Shown in pieces: positions 53,878-63,427 of a stretch of DNA of 64,000 bases. Positions within the stretch are counted from its first letter, which is position 1. Every line of letters begins with the position of its first letter. This stretch comes from Thermotoga caldifontis AZM44c09. GTDB lineage: Bacteria > Thermotogota > Thermotogae > Thermotogales > DSM-5069. Made by a program: the position numbers and the translations under genes. The stretch is taken from contig NZ_AP014509.1 of the NCBI RefSeq assembly GCF_000828655.1, forward strand, positions 1,550,001-1,614,000, in the 5' to 3' direction. The notes beneath the pieces are model-generated. The model did not search any database and was not told the origin of the DNA. It saw only the letters and a program-made list of their open reading frames with translations.

Positions 53878-56175
53878 ATAGAGGTCCACACACTTGAAAG
53901 ACTCGATTACGACAAATTTCTCTCGTTACTCTCGTCCTACGCGGTGACACAGCTTGGGAAAAAACTCGTGCGCGCTCTGAAACCAAAAAAGGATCCAACA
54001 CACGAGTTGAAGTTTGTGGAGGAAGCCATAGAGCTGATCAAATCGTCGCACAACCTGCTGCCCAGCAACGTACAGAGCGCGGACGTGGAAGACGTGCTCG
54101 ATAGACTCAACGCTGGTTCTGTTCTCGAGCCACAACAGCTTTTGAGACTGGCGGACGCCATCGCCGTGACGAAGGTTTTGAAAGAGAGGCTCGAAAGACT
54201 TCCGGACCGATTCACGATGAAAGAATTAGCCCGAAGTGTTGAACCAGCCACGGACCTCGTTGCAAAGATCCACGGATGTATCGATCCGAACGGACTGATC
54301 AAAGACGAGGCCTCTGAAAAGCTGAAGGAGATAAGGCAGCAAATCAGGAGTTCTCTGGAAGAGATAAGGAAAAGAAGCGATGCCTTCATCAAGATGAACA
54401 GGACGTTTCTTCAAGATCCCATCTGCGTTCTGAAAGATGGAAGACACGTGTTTCCTATCAAGGCGAGTCACAGAGGGCAGGTCAGAGGCATAGTCCATGG
54501 CGTTTCGGCTTCGTCCGCCACCTGCTTCGTCGAGCCGGACGAATTCGTGCCTCTGAACAACAAACTGTACGAGCTCAAAGAGGAGGAAACGAAGGAGATA
54601 AACAGAATTCTGAGAGAACTGACCGGCCTCGTGAGGCAGAACCTGAAACGCATAGAAGAAGGTCTCAACTTCGTCGCGACGATAGATTCCATTCATGCGA
54701 GAGCCTCGTTCGCGGTTGATTACGGAGCCATCGTGGTCTATCCGTCCTCACGAAGGATAGTGCATCTGGTTCAGGCAAGACATCCGTTGCTCGACCGTTC
54801 GAGGGTGGTACCCATAGACCTTTCGCTCCCAGTAAACAAATCCGGTCTCATCTTGACGGGTCCCAACACCGGTGGTAAAACGGTTTCACTGAAAACTGTG
54901 GGTTTGTTCTGCTGCATGATGAAAGCTGCCATACCTCTACCTTGCGCGCACGGTACGGAGATATTTGGATTCGACAGCGTGTTCGTCGACGTTGGAGACG
55001 AGCAGAGCATCGAGCAGAACCTCAGCACCTTTTCATCACACCTGCGAAACATAATACTCGCACTCCAAAGTGCGGATGAAAGCAGTTTGGTCCTGATCGA
55101 CGAACTCGGTGCCGGCACCGATCCGGTTGAAGGTGCGGCACTGGGCCTCGCCATCATAGAACGTTTGAAACAGATCGGTTGCAAGTTCATCGTGACCACG
55201 CACCTCACGCCGATCAAGCTCCGCGCCGTGAACGACGAGAGCCTGGTCAGTGCTTCCCTCGAGTTCGATCCTGAAACGTTGAAACCGACTTATCGCATAC
55301 TCATGGGCGTTGTCGGTGGTTCTCACGCGCTCGAAATAGCGCAAAAACTTGGCCTGGATGGATCTGTTCTACAGATGGCCAGAGATTACCTCGGCAAAGA
55401 CTACGTCGAGGTAGCCAAGGTCGTGGAAGAGTATCAAAAACAGCTCGTGCTCACCAAGAAGAGGATAGAGGATCTCGAGAAAGAAAGGCTCCAACTGGAA
55501 AGGATGAAGCAAGAGTACGAGCAGAAATATCAAGAGCTCAGGCAGAAGAAGATAGAAGAACTCGACAGAGAATTGAAACAGCTGTACGACTACATAAAAC
55601 AGGCGAAGAAGCAGGTCGACGAAACCATAAGGTCCATAAAGAGCAAGGAGGATCTGGCGAGCTTGAGGAGCGCTTCGAAGCACTTCGAAGACCACGCAGC
55701 GAAAGTCAGACAGATACAGTTCGAACAGGAAACGGTTTCAGATTCTCAGATAGACGTTGGAGACACCGTGAGACTGAGAAACGGTGAAGCTGTTGGAAAA
55801 GTCGTTGAAAAGAGGGGAGATAGGTACATCGTCGATTTCAATGGTCTGAGGCTCGAGGCGCGCAAGAGGAATTTGGTCAAGGTGGAACAAGTTTCGCAGC
55901 AGGAAGAAGTGAGTCCCTCCATCAGTTTCGAGCTGAAAAAACCAGAGATAGATGTGCGGGGCCTAACGGTCGAAGAGGCAGAGCCGCTGGTGGAGAGGTT
56001 CATAGACGATCTGTGTCTTTCGGATTTCAAGGTCGGTTACATCATACACGGCAAGGGCACCGGGAGGCTCGCTGTGGGGATCTGGCAGATATTGAGGAGA
56101 GATCCCAGGGTGAAGCGCTACAGGTTCGGCACACCGAACGAGGGTGGAACGGGTGTGACGGTGGTCGAGGTATGA
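53878..56175 (+). CDS. mutS2: MutS2 endonuclease/ATPase, apparently starting at ATA
   Basis: 765 residues. MutS2 acts on recombination intermediates or stalled ribosomes, and has a MutS core (Walker A GPNTGGKTVSLKT, DELGAGTDPVEGAALG), a coiled coil (about 500-600) and a C-terminal Smr nuclease domain (IDVRGLTVEEAEPLVERFID, IIHGKGTGRL). The nearest GTG (53944) would lose the conserved N-terminus LERLDYDKFLSLLSSYAVTQ. That segment is encoded upstream in frame, and the only codon correctly placed 7 bp after the strong GGAGGTG (53864-53870) is ATA 53878. No ATG, GTG or TTG lies in frame between. Confidence 0.88.
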   Translation: MEVHTLERLDYDKFLSLLSSYAVTQLGKKLVRALKPKKDPTHELKFVEEAIELIKSSHNLLPSNVQSADVEDVLDRLNAGSVLEPQQLLRLADAIAVTKVLKERLERLPDRFTMKELARSVEPATDLVAKIHGCIDPNGLIKDEASEKLKEIRQQIRSSLEEIRKRSDAFIKMNRTFLQDPICVLKDGRHVFPIKASHRGQVRGIVHGVSASSATCFVEPDEFVPLNNKLYELKEEETKEINRILRELTGLVRQNLKRIEEGLNFVATIDSIHARASFAVDYGAIVVYPSSRRIVHLVQARHPLLDRSRVVPIDLSLPVNKSGLILTGPNTGGKTVSLKTVGLFCCMMKAAIPLPCAHGTEIFGFDSVFVDVGDEQSIEQNLSTFSSHLRNIILALQSADESSLVLIDELGAGTDPVEGAALGLAIIERLKQIGCKFIVTTHLTPIKLRAVNDESLVSASLEFDPETLKPTYRILMGVVGGSHALEIAQKLGLDGSVLQMARDYLGKDYVEVAKVVEEYQKQLVLTKKRIEDLEKERLQLERMKQEYEQKYQELRQKKIEELDRELKQLYDYIKQAKKQVDETIRSIKSKEDLASLRSASKHFEDHAAKVRQIQFEQETVSDSQIDVGDTVRLRNGEAVGKVVEKRGDRYIVDFNGLRLEARKRNLVKVEQVSQQEEVSPSISFELKKPEIDVRGLTVEEAEPLVERFIDDLCLSDFKVGYIIHGKGTGRLAVGIWQILRRDPRVKRYRFGTPNEGGTGVTVVEV

Positions 56176-58265
56176 AGAGCGTTTTCGCGCTGGACATCGG
56201 AACGAGGAAAGTGGCAGGTCTCATAGGAACGTTTGAAGATGAGGTTCTGACCGTTGTCGATTACGAGACGATGGAGCATCCCGTGAGAAGCATGGTGGAC
56301 GGTCAGATACACGACATCAAGAGTGTCGCGAGGATAATCGAAAAGGTGAAGAAGAACCTCGAGGATCGAAACGATACGGTGCTTGAAGAAGTTGCGGTCG
56401 CAGTTGCTGGAAGGTTTCTGAAAACGCAGATTGTGGAAGCCACCATGAAGGTACCAAACCGTCCGATCGACGAGAGGATCCTCAAAGAACTCGAAGCGCG
56501 CGCACTGGAAAATGTGAACTTCGCGAGCGATTCGACCACCAAGCTTTACTGCGCAGGTTATTCAGTTCTGGAATACAAGCTGGATGGCTTCTGGATCAAG
56601 AATCCTCTCGGACACAGAGGAGAAGAACTCTACACGAAGCTGATCGTTGCGATGTTGCCCAACCAGGTCATAGACGCGATGATCAACGCCTTGCACCTTG
56701 CAGGGTTACGGTGTTCTTTCCTAACGCTTGAGCCCATGGCGGCGCTCGAAATAGCGCTGCCCGACGAGCTGAGGTTTCTGAACGTGGCCCTGGTGGACAT
56801 CGGTGCCGGAACCAGTGACATCGCGATTGCCAAGGCTGGCAGCGTGCTCGGTTACGACATGGTCCCGCTCGCAGGCGATGAGGTGACCGAGGCGATAGCC
56901 AGGCACTACCTGCTCGATTTCAAGACAGCAGAAACGCTCAAAAGGAACATCGAATCGTTGCAGGTCATGGAGGTCAGGAACATCACAGGTGAGACCATCC
57001 TCGTGGAGAGATCGGAATTCGAAAGAGTCATAGAACCGACCGTCACAGAGATCGCAGAAAGCATAGCCGAGCGCATCGAAGCTCTGAACCTGGGCAATCC
57101 GAGTGCGGTTTTACTCGTCGGAGGAGGGGCCAAACTTTCGTCGCTGAGGACGAAACTCGCTGAACGGCTTAAACTACCAAAAGAACGGGTGGCCCTCAAG
57201 TCGGTTGAGGAACTGGAAACGGTCAGGTCCATCAAGGAAGGTTTTGTCGGCAGCGAGTACGTGACGCTCGCCGGTATCGCGTACATGAAGGCGAAAGAAC
57301 TCGGTTCTGTCTACGACGTGGTCCGGCTCAACGGCGAAGACGTGAGGGTTCTGAGGTTGAACAAAAATCCGACCGTTCTGCAGTTGCTCACGCAGGCAGG
57401 TTACAGCTTGAAGGAACTCATAGGCGTGGTCCAGCCACCCATCCAGTACAGAGTCAACGGTGAGCAAAAGACGATTCACGGTTTTGTGAAGAAGAAGTTC
57501 CGTGTGAAGCTCAACGGCAGAGAATGCACTCTGCACGAGACCCTGAAAACGGGAGACGAAGTTGTGGTGGAACCGGTGGAAATGGACAGCGTGGAGCCTC
57601 CAAAACTGAAGGATCTCATCAAACCGATCCGGATCTTCTTCAACGAAAGCGAAGTCTTCCAAACTTTGCCAGAAGTTCGCGTCAACGGTGAGACGGTGGA
57701 AGATCTCGAGCGAGTCGTCAGAGATGGTGACGACATCCTGATCGTGTGGCCAGAGAAGGAAGAGATCGAACGACTCCTGCAGGAAAGACTCGGTTCTGTG
57801 AGTTGTACCATCGATGGGGAAACGAAGCGGGTGGATAGGTACAGATTGACCCTGCAGAAGATCGAAGAGGGCGAATCGGGAATACTGTACCACTTCGAAG
57901 GTAGGGAGACGCGGATAAAAGATCTGCTCCCGGAACCTGGTTCTGTAACGGTGAAGTTCAACGGCAGGGAAGTGAAGATCTTTCAGAAGAATCACATCGT
58001 CCTGGTGGATGGCGAGTACGTCAGTTCGGACAGACCGCTCTGGGACGGGATGACGTTGCAACTTCCAAAGTTTGAACCCATCGTGGCCGACGTCCTGGCC
58101 AGCGTGGAAATAGATCTGAAGAATTTGAAAGATTACACACTCACACTCAACGGAAAACCTGCCAGCTTTCTCGATCGAATCAAGGATGGGGACGAACTGA
58201 ACTTCGTTGCCAGATCAAAAGGTCTCGACGAATCCGAAACGCCATCTGAACCTCCCGTTCAGTAG
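56172..58265 (+). CDS. Second FtsA-superfamily protein with long C-terminal extension
   Basis: 697 residues. Residues 1-390 form an actin-like FtsA/PilM fold (FALDIGTRKVAGLIG, LVDIGAGTSDIAI, LLVGGGAKLSSLR). About 300 further residues contain repeated short beta-rich units with phrases such as VVRLNGEDVRVL, KKKFRVKLNGRECTLHETL, FFNESEVFQTLPEVRVNGE and LTLNGKPASFLDRIKDGDEL, possibly beta-grasp domains. There is no terminal amphipathic helix. Its function may be in division or in pilus assembly, and the family is uncharacterised. ATG 56172 overlaps the mutS2 stop by 4 bp; the longer open frame upstream lies inside mutS2. Confidence 0.8.
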   Translation: MKSVFALDIGTRKVAGLIGTFEDEVLTVVDYETMEHPVRSMVDGQIHDIKSVARIIEKVKKNLEDRNDTVLEEVAVAVAGRFLKTQIVEATMKVPNRPIDERILKELEARALENVNFASDSTTKLYCAGYSVLEYKLDGFWIKNPLGHRGEELYTKLIVAMLPNQVIDAMINALHLAGLRCSFLTLEPMAALEIALPDELRFLNVALVDIGAGTSDIAIAKAGSVLGYDMVPLAGDEVTEAIARHYLLDFKTAETLKRNIESLQVMEVRNITGETILVERSEFERVIEPTVTEIAESIAERIEALNLGNPSAVLLVGGGAKLSSLRTKLAERLKLPKERVALKSVEELETVRSIKEGFVGSEYVTLAGIAYMKAKELGSVYDVVRLNGEDVRVLRLNKNPTVLQLLTQAGYSLKELIGVVQPPIQYRVNGEQKTIHGFVKKKFRVKLNGRECTLHETLKTGDEVVVEPVEMDSVEPPKLKDLIKPIRIFFNESEVFQTLPEVRVNGETVEDLERVVRDGDDILIVWPEKEEIERLLQERLGSVSCTIDGETKRVDRYRLTLQKIEEGESGILYHFEGRETRIKDLLPEPGSVTVKFNGREVKIFQKNHIVLVDGEYVSSDRPLWDGMTLQLPKFEPIVADVLASVEIDLKNLKDYTLTLNGKPASFLDRIKDGDELNFVARSKGLDESETPSEPPVQ

Positions 58266-58772
58266 GTCCATCCCGACGAAGAACCTGTCTGTGAAACGCT
58301 TGCCTTCAGGCGGTGTTAGAAAGAAGTTCGCGGCAACGTAAATGGATTCGACGACATCGAATCCCTTCAAAAATGGATACATCATTCCGACGCTGAACTC
58401 GAGGTTTTCAAAAACGTAGTCGACGAAAACTCCAGCTCCCACGTTCGCTGACCAAGTCGGTGTGGACTCGCCCGTTGTGAAATTACCCAGAGTCGCACTG
58501 ACCATGGGCCCGAGGGAGAAAGATTCAAAACTGTACAGGCCGACCTTCGCCAGAACTTCAAAGCTGTACATGTCGAACTGAGAGCCACCGAAGATGCCTC
58601 CAGCGTCGAAGGTCAGGCCAGTCTCAACGGAAAACCTTCGATCCAGAAAACCTGCAGAGAGATTCCAACCCTGCACTTCAGCCAAACACAGACCGGCAGA
58701 CACGACGAAATGCGAGGCAAAAGCATGAACGACCAGAGCGAGAACCATAAGCAACAAAAACTTTCTTCTCAT
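58215..58772 (-). CDS. Small exported beta-rich protein, unknown function
   Basis: 185 residues with a signal peptide (MRRKFLLLMVLALVVHAFA). The mature part alternates aromatic and glycine residues (VETGLTFDAGGIFGG, MVSATLGNFTTGE, ANVGAGVFVDYVFENLEFSVGMMY) and ends with a phenylalanine (WRFGFVETF). The final phenylalanine and pattern suggest a small outer-membrane beta-barrel. This is inference. The 3' end overlaps the FtsA-like gene by 51 bp. It lies upstream of nothing obvious: the next minus-strand gene ends 10 bp before its start. Confidence 0.6.
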   Translation of the reverse strand: MRRKFLLLMVLALVVHAFASHFVVSAGLCLAEVQGWNLSAGFLDRRFSVETGLTFDAGGIFGGSQFDMYSFEVLAKVGLYSFESFSLGPMVSATLGNFTTGESTPTWSANVGAGVFVDYVFENLEFSVGMMYPFLKGFDVVESIYVAANFFLTPPEGKRFTDRFFVGMDLLNGRFRWRFGFVETF

Positions 58773-58781
58773 CGACCCACC

Positions 58782-59735
58782 TCACTTTTCGTACGGTACT
58801 CCGTCTGCTGCGGGTGGCCGCGTCTTGCCGATGAAGCCCGCGATCACGATCAAAGTGACGATGAACGGGAACATGTTGAACAGCGGCTTTGTCGTGGATG
58901 CAACTCTCAGCAAAGGACTGCTTTGAAGCTGGTTAGCGAACGCCTCGGAAAAACCAAACAGCAGGCTCGCCCACATGGCGCCCACCGGGTTCCAGTTGCC
59001 CAGTATCATCGCAGCGAGGGCTATGAAGCCTCGCCCACCGGTCATCAGCTCGCGGAAGTTACCCACTTCCCCAACGCTCAAAAACGCCCCACCCAGCGAA
59101 GCCATTACACCACTCATCAGAACACCGAAATACCTCACCGCATACACGTTGACACCCAGCGTATCGGCAGCCTCAGGATTTTCTCCCACAGATCTCATCC
59201 TCAGTCCGAGCTTGGTCTTGTATATGATGAACCAGGCGATCGCCACGGAGGCGAAGGCCATGTAAATCATCGGGCTCAGCTCTCCAATGGACTGCGCTAA
59301 AAACCTGTTCTTCATCAATAAAGGAATCCTGACCTCCGGAATCTTGCCCACGATGTCGGTCTGACCTGGCCTGCCGAATATGGGTTCCATCAAAAAACCC
59401 GTAATTCCCTGTGCCAGCAGTATCAGCGCGGTACCGGAGACTATCTGGTTTCCCCTCCAGGTTATGCTCGCCCACGCGTGCAACCACGCCATTCCCAGCC
59501 CCACCAAGACGGCGAAGAGCACACCGATCCATGCGTTGCCCGTGAGCCAGGTGAAGACGACCGAGACGAAGGCACCCATGAGCATGATGCCTTCCAGAGC
59601 GATGTTCACAACACCCGTTATTTCGCTGAAAACTCCCCCCAGGGAAGCGAAGATCAGGGGTGTGGCAGCCGTCAGCGTGAGCTTGTAGAACGCAGGATTG
59701 GTGAATATATCTATCAGCGCCAGAAGGAGTCTCAT
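58782..59735 (-). CDS. ABC importer permease, BMP-type nucleoside/sugar system (second permease)
   Basis: 317 residues with about eight to nine hydrophobic segments. NPAFYKLTLTAATPLIFASLGG and EITGVVNIALEGIMLMGAF are characteristic of the YufQ/RfuD/NupQ permeases; GRGFIALAAMILGNWNPVG contains the conserved coupling helix. Overlaps the first permease gene by 4 bp and is the last gene of the operon. The importer moves nucleosides, riboflavin or related compounds; the family alone does not decide. Confidence 0.9.
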   Translation of the reverse strand: MRLLLALIDIFTNPAFYKLTLTAATPLIFASLGGVFSEITGVVNIALEGIMLMGAFVSVVFTWLTGNAWIGVLFAVLVGLGMAWLHAWASITWRGNQIVSGTALILLAQGITGFLMEPIFGRPGQTDIVGKIPEVRIPLLMKNRFLAQSIGELSPMIYMAFASVAIAWFIIYKTKLGLRMRSVGENPEAADTLGVNVYAVRYFGVLMSGVMASLGGAFLSVGEVGNFRELMTGGRGFIALAAMILGNWNPVGAMWASLLFGFSEAFANQLQSSPLLRVASTTKPLFNMFPFIVTLIVIAGFIGKTRPPAADGVPYEK

Positions 59736-60766
59736 CTGGCCACCTTCTTTCTCAAAAAGATGGTCCTGACGATACGATCGGCCGCAACCAAAAAGATGAT
59801 GATCGCCTGAACGATCATTATGATGTGCTTTGGAACCCCTATGAACTGCATCTCGTTCGAGCCGTTCCGGAGCGCACCCATGAGCAGAGCGGCGAAGATG
59901 ATTCCTATGGGATTGTTCTGACCTATCAACGCTATGGAAATACCATCGAAGCCTTTCCCACCAGAGAGCGTCCCCAGAAATCTGTGATGGACTCCCATGA
60001 CTTCCAGCGTGCCTGCGAGGCCTGCCAGTGCACCGCTTATCGCCATGGCGAGGACTATGTTCTGCGCGAGTTTTATCCCTCCGTACTCGGCAGCGTAGGG
60101 ATTGAAGCCCGCGGCTTTCAATTCGTATCCCTTGCTGGTCTTATCGAGCAGTATTTTGACCAGGATGGCAGCGACCACGGCGATTATGATGCCACTTGTG
60201 AGTTCGGTCGCCTGAACCACCATCAAAGGCGGTAGCTTCGTGCTGGATGCGATCTCTGGACTTTTCGGTGTCCCAAAACCCACACCCATCGGCACGGTGA
60301 CGACGTAGCTGGAAAGATAATCCGCTATCCAGTTCAGCATGATCGTGGTGACCACTTCGTGAGCGCCCGTTTTCGCCTTCAAGAAACCTGCGATCGAAGC
60401 GTAGCCAGCACCTGCGAGCATACCGACGAGCATCGTCAGGGGGATCGCTATGACGGCTGGAATAGAACCTGCGTTGATGGCGAAGGCTGTCGCCGCCATC
60501 GCACCGACGATCATTTGACCTTCGGCACCTATGTTGAAAAGACCAGCTCTGAAGCCGAATCCAACCGCAAGACCAGTCAGAATCAGCGGAGTTGTCTTAA
60601 CGATGGTGGAAGCTATGGCCAGTTTAGAGCCGAAGGCACCCTTGAAGAGCGCCGCATAGGCAGTTATGGGGTTTTTACCTATCATCAGGATCACGAAAGA
60701 CGCGATGATCAGCGCCACGAGCACCGAAAGTACCGGTACGAGGAATGACCAGAGCCTCTGGTTCAA
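59732..60766 (-). CDS. ABC importer permease, BMP-type nucleoside/sugar system (first permease)
   Basis: 344 residues with about nine hydrophobic segments. TPLILTGLAVGFGFRAGLFNIGAEGQMIVG is the typical opening of the YufP/NupP permease; GAHEVVTTIMLNWIADYLS and GKGFDGISIALIGQNNPIG hold the coupling helix. It pairs with the second permease to form the channel. Overlaps the ATPase gene by 4 bp. Confidence 0.9.
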   Translation of the reverse strand: MNQRLWSFLVPVLSVLVALIIASFVILMIGKNPITAYAALFKGAFGSKLAIASTIVKTTPLILTGLAVGFGFRAGLFNIGAEGQMIVGAMAATAFAINAGSIPAVIAIPLTMLVGMLAGAGYASIAGFLKAKTGAHEVVTTIMLNWIADYLSSYVVTVPMGVGFGTPKSPEIASSTKLPPLMVVQATELTSGIIIAVVAAILVKILLDKTSKGYELKAAGFNPYAAEYGGIKLAQNIVLAMAISGALAGLAGTLEVMGVHHRFLGTLSGGKGFDGISIALIGQNNPIGIIFAALLMGALRNGSNEMQFIGVPKHIIMIVQAIIIFLVAADRIVRTIFLRKKVAR

Positions 60767-62295
60767 GCCACACGCCCCCTGATCTCTTCCAGTCTGTGTC
60801 CGGCCATCATGAGACCTATCTCCTCGATCGTGACGGAACCTGGTTCCACCTCTCCCATGATCTGACCGTTGTACATCACCGCAATCCGGTCGGCCAGCGA
60901 CAGGACTTCATCGAGCTCCATCGAGACGAGCAGAACGGCGACGTTAGAATCCCTGAGTTGAAGGAGCGTTCTGTGGACGAACTCCGTCGCGCCAACGTCC
61001 AAACCTCTCGTGGGTTGAGAAACTATCATGAGCTTCGGTTCCAGGCCAATTTCCCTCGCGATCACTATCTTCTGTTGGTTGCCGCCTGAAAAATTGCCCC
61101 CAAGCATTCTCACGTTGTTGGGTCGAACGTCGAATCTTTTGAACAGTTCTTCTGCGAAGCTGAGAATTTTCCTGTGAACTAGAAATTCACCGTTCGCAAA
61201 CGGTGACCTGCAATGTCTGCCGAGGATCACGTTGTAGTACGCGGGAAACTGAAGTATGAGGCCGTACTTGTGTCTGTCTTCCGGAATGTGACCCATGCCC
61301 ATTTCCCTGAGTTCTCTCGGCGTCGCGTGGGTGACGTCCTTTCCAAGGAAATACACCTTGCCGGAGACAGGTTTTCTCAAACCTGTGAGCGCCTCGATTA
61401 GTTCCGTCTGACCGTTGCCCGCCACCCCTGCGATGGCGTAGATCTCTCCAGCTTTGACTTCGAACGACACGCCCTTAACGGCATCCAGGCCCCTGTAATC
61501 CTTGACACGGAGATTTTCAACCTTGAGGACCACCTCGCCTGGTTTGGCGGGCGTCTTTTCCACCGTGAAGACGACGTCCCTACCAACCATCAGACGCGCG
61601 ATCTCTCGAGGACTGGTTTCGTTCTTGTTCAACACGCCGGTGACTTTGCCCTGTCTCATCACCGTGATCCGATCGCTCACCTTCATCACTTCGTTCAGTT
61701 TATGTGAAATGAAAATGATCGTTTTCCCACTCTCCTTCAACTTGAACATCGTTTCAAACAGTTCCTCTGTCTCCTGCGGTGTGAGAACGGCAGTAGGTTC
61801 GTCCAGTATCAAGATCTCCGCACCCCTGTAGAGCACTTTCAGTATCTCGACTCTCTGCTGCATCCCAACTGGAAGATCTTCTATCTTCGCGTCCGGATCG
61901 ACGTGGAGACCGTAACGTTTGGAAAGTTCCGCAACCTTTTTCCTCGCAGCCTTGAGATCGAAGAGAAAACCGAAACCAGTTTCAGAACCGAGCACAACGT
62001 TCTCGGCCACAGTCAGGTTGTTCACCAGCATGAAGTGCTGATGCACCATTCCGATACCCATCGCTATCGCGTCACGAGGACTTTTGAAGCTGACCTTCTT
62101 GCCAAAAATACGTATCTCGCCGGAATCTGGTTTCAAGAGACCGTATAGCTGGTTCATGAGTGTGGTCTTTCCCGCCCCGTTTTCCCCCACAATCGCGTGT
62201 ATCTCTCCTTTATACACTGTCAAATCCACGTGGTCGTTCGCAACCACCTGTGGAAATTTCTTCACTATCTGGATCATCTCCACTGCCTTTTCCAC
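60763..62295 (-). CDS. ABC importer ATP-binding protein with two nucleotide-binding domains (YufO-like)
   Basis: 510 residues. The first domain has GENGAGKTTLMNQ, signature LPVGMQQRVEI and Walker B ILILDEPTAVLTP; the second has a degenerate P-loop (GVAGNGQTELIEA), signature FSGGNQQKIVI and Walker B MIVSQPTRGLD, with Gln in place of the catalytic Glu. One active and one degenerate site is normal in this family. GTG 62295 follows AGAGAGGTTGA; upstream open frame includes a hairpin and is not coding. It starts 50 bp after the binding-protein gene. Confidence 0.9.
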   Translation of the reverse strand: MEKAVEMIQIVKKFPQVVANDHVDLTVYKGEIHAIVGENGAGKTTLMNQLYGLLKPDSGEIRIFGKKVSFKSPRDAIAMGIGMVHQHFMLVNNLTVAENVVLGSETGFGFLFDLKAARKKVAELSKRYGLHVDPDAKIEDLPVGMQQRVEILKVLYRGAEILILDEPTAVLTPQETEELFETMFKLKESGKTIIFISHKLNEVMKVSDRITVMRQGKVTGVLNKNETSPREIARLMVGRDVVFTVEKTPAKPGEVVLKVENLRVKDYRGLDAVKGVSFEVKAGEIYAIAGVAGNGQTELIEALTGLRKPVSGKVYFLGKDVTHATPRELREMGMGHIPEDRHKYGLILQFPAYYNVILGRHCRSPFANGEFLVHRKILSFAEELFKRFDVRPNNVRMLGGNFSGGNQQKIVIAREIGLEPKLMIVSQPTRGLDVGATEFVHRTLLQLRDSNVAVLLVSMELDEVLSLADRIAVMYNGQIMGEVEPGSVTIEEIGLMMAGHRLEEIRGRVA

Positions 62296-62318
62296 GCTTT
62301 CAACCTCTCTTTGAACAA

Positions 62319-62338
62319 GGGGCGCCGAGCGGCGCCCC
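62319..62338 (-). terminator. Strong hairpin between binding-protein and ATPase genes
   Basis: A perfect 8-bp stem, GGGGCGCC/GGCGCCCC, with a 4-nt loop lies 6 bp after the binding-protein stop. On the minus strand it is followed only by TTGTT, so it is a weak terminator or an mRNA 3'-end stabiliser. A likely effect is to give more binding protein than transporter. Confidence 0.7.
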
Positions 62339-62344
62339 ATTTTT

Positions 62345-63427
62345 TCAGAACGGGAACGATATGGCGGGAACCTGGAACGCCTTGAGTGCGTCTTCCGTGT
62401 CTGGAATGACGAGTTTGCCGTCCTTTATCAGTTTCGTGAGGTATTCGAGCTCGGCGATGACCCTGTTCGGTATCATGCCCTTGGTGTACTTCATCGGGCT
62501 CACGCCGGCACCATTTTCCTTGACGCCGAGAACTTTCAAGCCGCCTTCGAACGTGCCTTCCCACGCTGCTTTAACGCCGTAGTAGGCTGCCATAGAGATT
62601 CCCTTCATCGCGCTGCAGAGCACGGCACCCGGAGCCATGTAATCCTGATCGACGTCCACACCGATCGCGAAGAATCCTTTGCCGTTCTTCGTGACGTAGT
62701 CGATGATGTCGACCAGCCTGTCAGAACCCACGAGTGCGACCATCTTCTCCTTCGCGGCTTCGATACCACCGTTACCGCAGGCACCGGCCGCCAGGAAGAC
62801 GATGTCCGCACCCTGAGCGTACTGTGCCATCGTGAGGTCCTTACCCTTCTTAGGATCTTCGAAGTCGTTGGTGTAACCCCTCAAGATCTCAACCTTTTTC
62901 TTGTGTAGTGTGGAGTAAATCTTGGCACCGGCTTCATAACCGTAACGGAACCTTTCGACCGGTGGGATCGGAATACCTCCAACGAAACCGATCTTTCCGG
63001 TGGCAGTCATGGCCGCAGCGATGTAACCGGCGTAGAAACCTGCATGTTCCTCCTTGAATATGTAGCACAGCACGTTCGGTAAGCTCTCTCCCTCAGGTGG
63101 CACGATGTCGATTCCGACAAAATACACGTTCGGGAACTGCTTGGCAACCTTGAACAGCGCGTCCGTCATCATGAATCCCACTGCGAAGACCACGTCCGCT
63201 TCCTGTGCTGCCCTGGTGAGGTTGGGTATGTAGTCTGCCTGCTCGTAGGATTGAATGACCTTGGCCTCTGCTTTGATCTCTTTCGCTGCCGTTATGATGC
63301 CTTCCCATGTTCCATCGTTGAAGGACTTGTCACCCAGACCTCCAACGTCTGTGACCATGATGACTTTGAACGCCATGGCGAAGACCGCGAGCGCGACGAT
63401 CAGAAACAACGCGATCAACCTTTTCAT
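62345..63427 (-). CDS. BMP-family substrate-binding protein (PnrA/TmpC-like)
   Basis: 360 residues. Signal peptide MKRLIALFLIVALAVFAMA has no lipobox cysteine, unlike most members, which are lipoproteins. The mature part shows VTDVGGLGDKSFNDGTWEG, DVVFAVGFMMTDALF, KIGFVGGIPIPPVERFRYGY and GVDVDQDYMAPGAVLCSAMKG. Related proteins bind purine nucleosides. It is the second gene of the importer operon and overlaps the preceding membrane-protein gene by 4 bp. Confidence 0.92.
   Translation of the reverse strand: MKRLIALFLIVALAVFAMAFKVIMVTDVGGLGDKSFNDGTWEGIITAAKEIKAEAKVIQSYEQADYIPNLTRAAQEADVVFAVGFMMTDALFKVAKQFPNVYFVGIDIVPPEGESLPNVLCYIFKEEHAGFYAGYIAAAMTATGKIGFVGGIPIPPVERFRYGYEAGAKIYSTLHKKKVEILRGYTNDFEDPKKGKDLTMAQYAQGADIVFLAAGACGNGGIEAAKEKMVALVGSDRLVDIIDYVTKNGKGFFAIGVDVDQDYMAPGAVLCSAMKGISMAAYYGVKAAWEGTFEGGLKVLGVKENGAGVSPMKYTKGMIPNRVIAELEYLTKLIKDGKLVIPDTEDALKAFQVPAISFPF

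Noticed and set aside
53944..53946. GTG as the start of mutS2
   Set aside because: It would remove the conserved first 22 residues and has no ribosome site, whereas GGAGGTG fits the upstream ATA.
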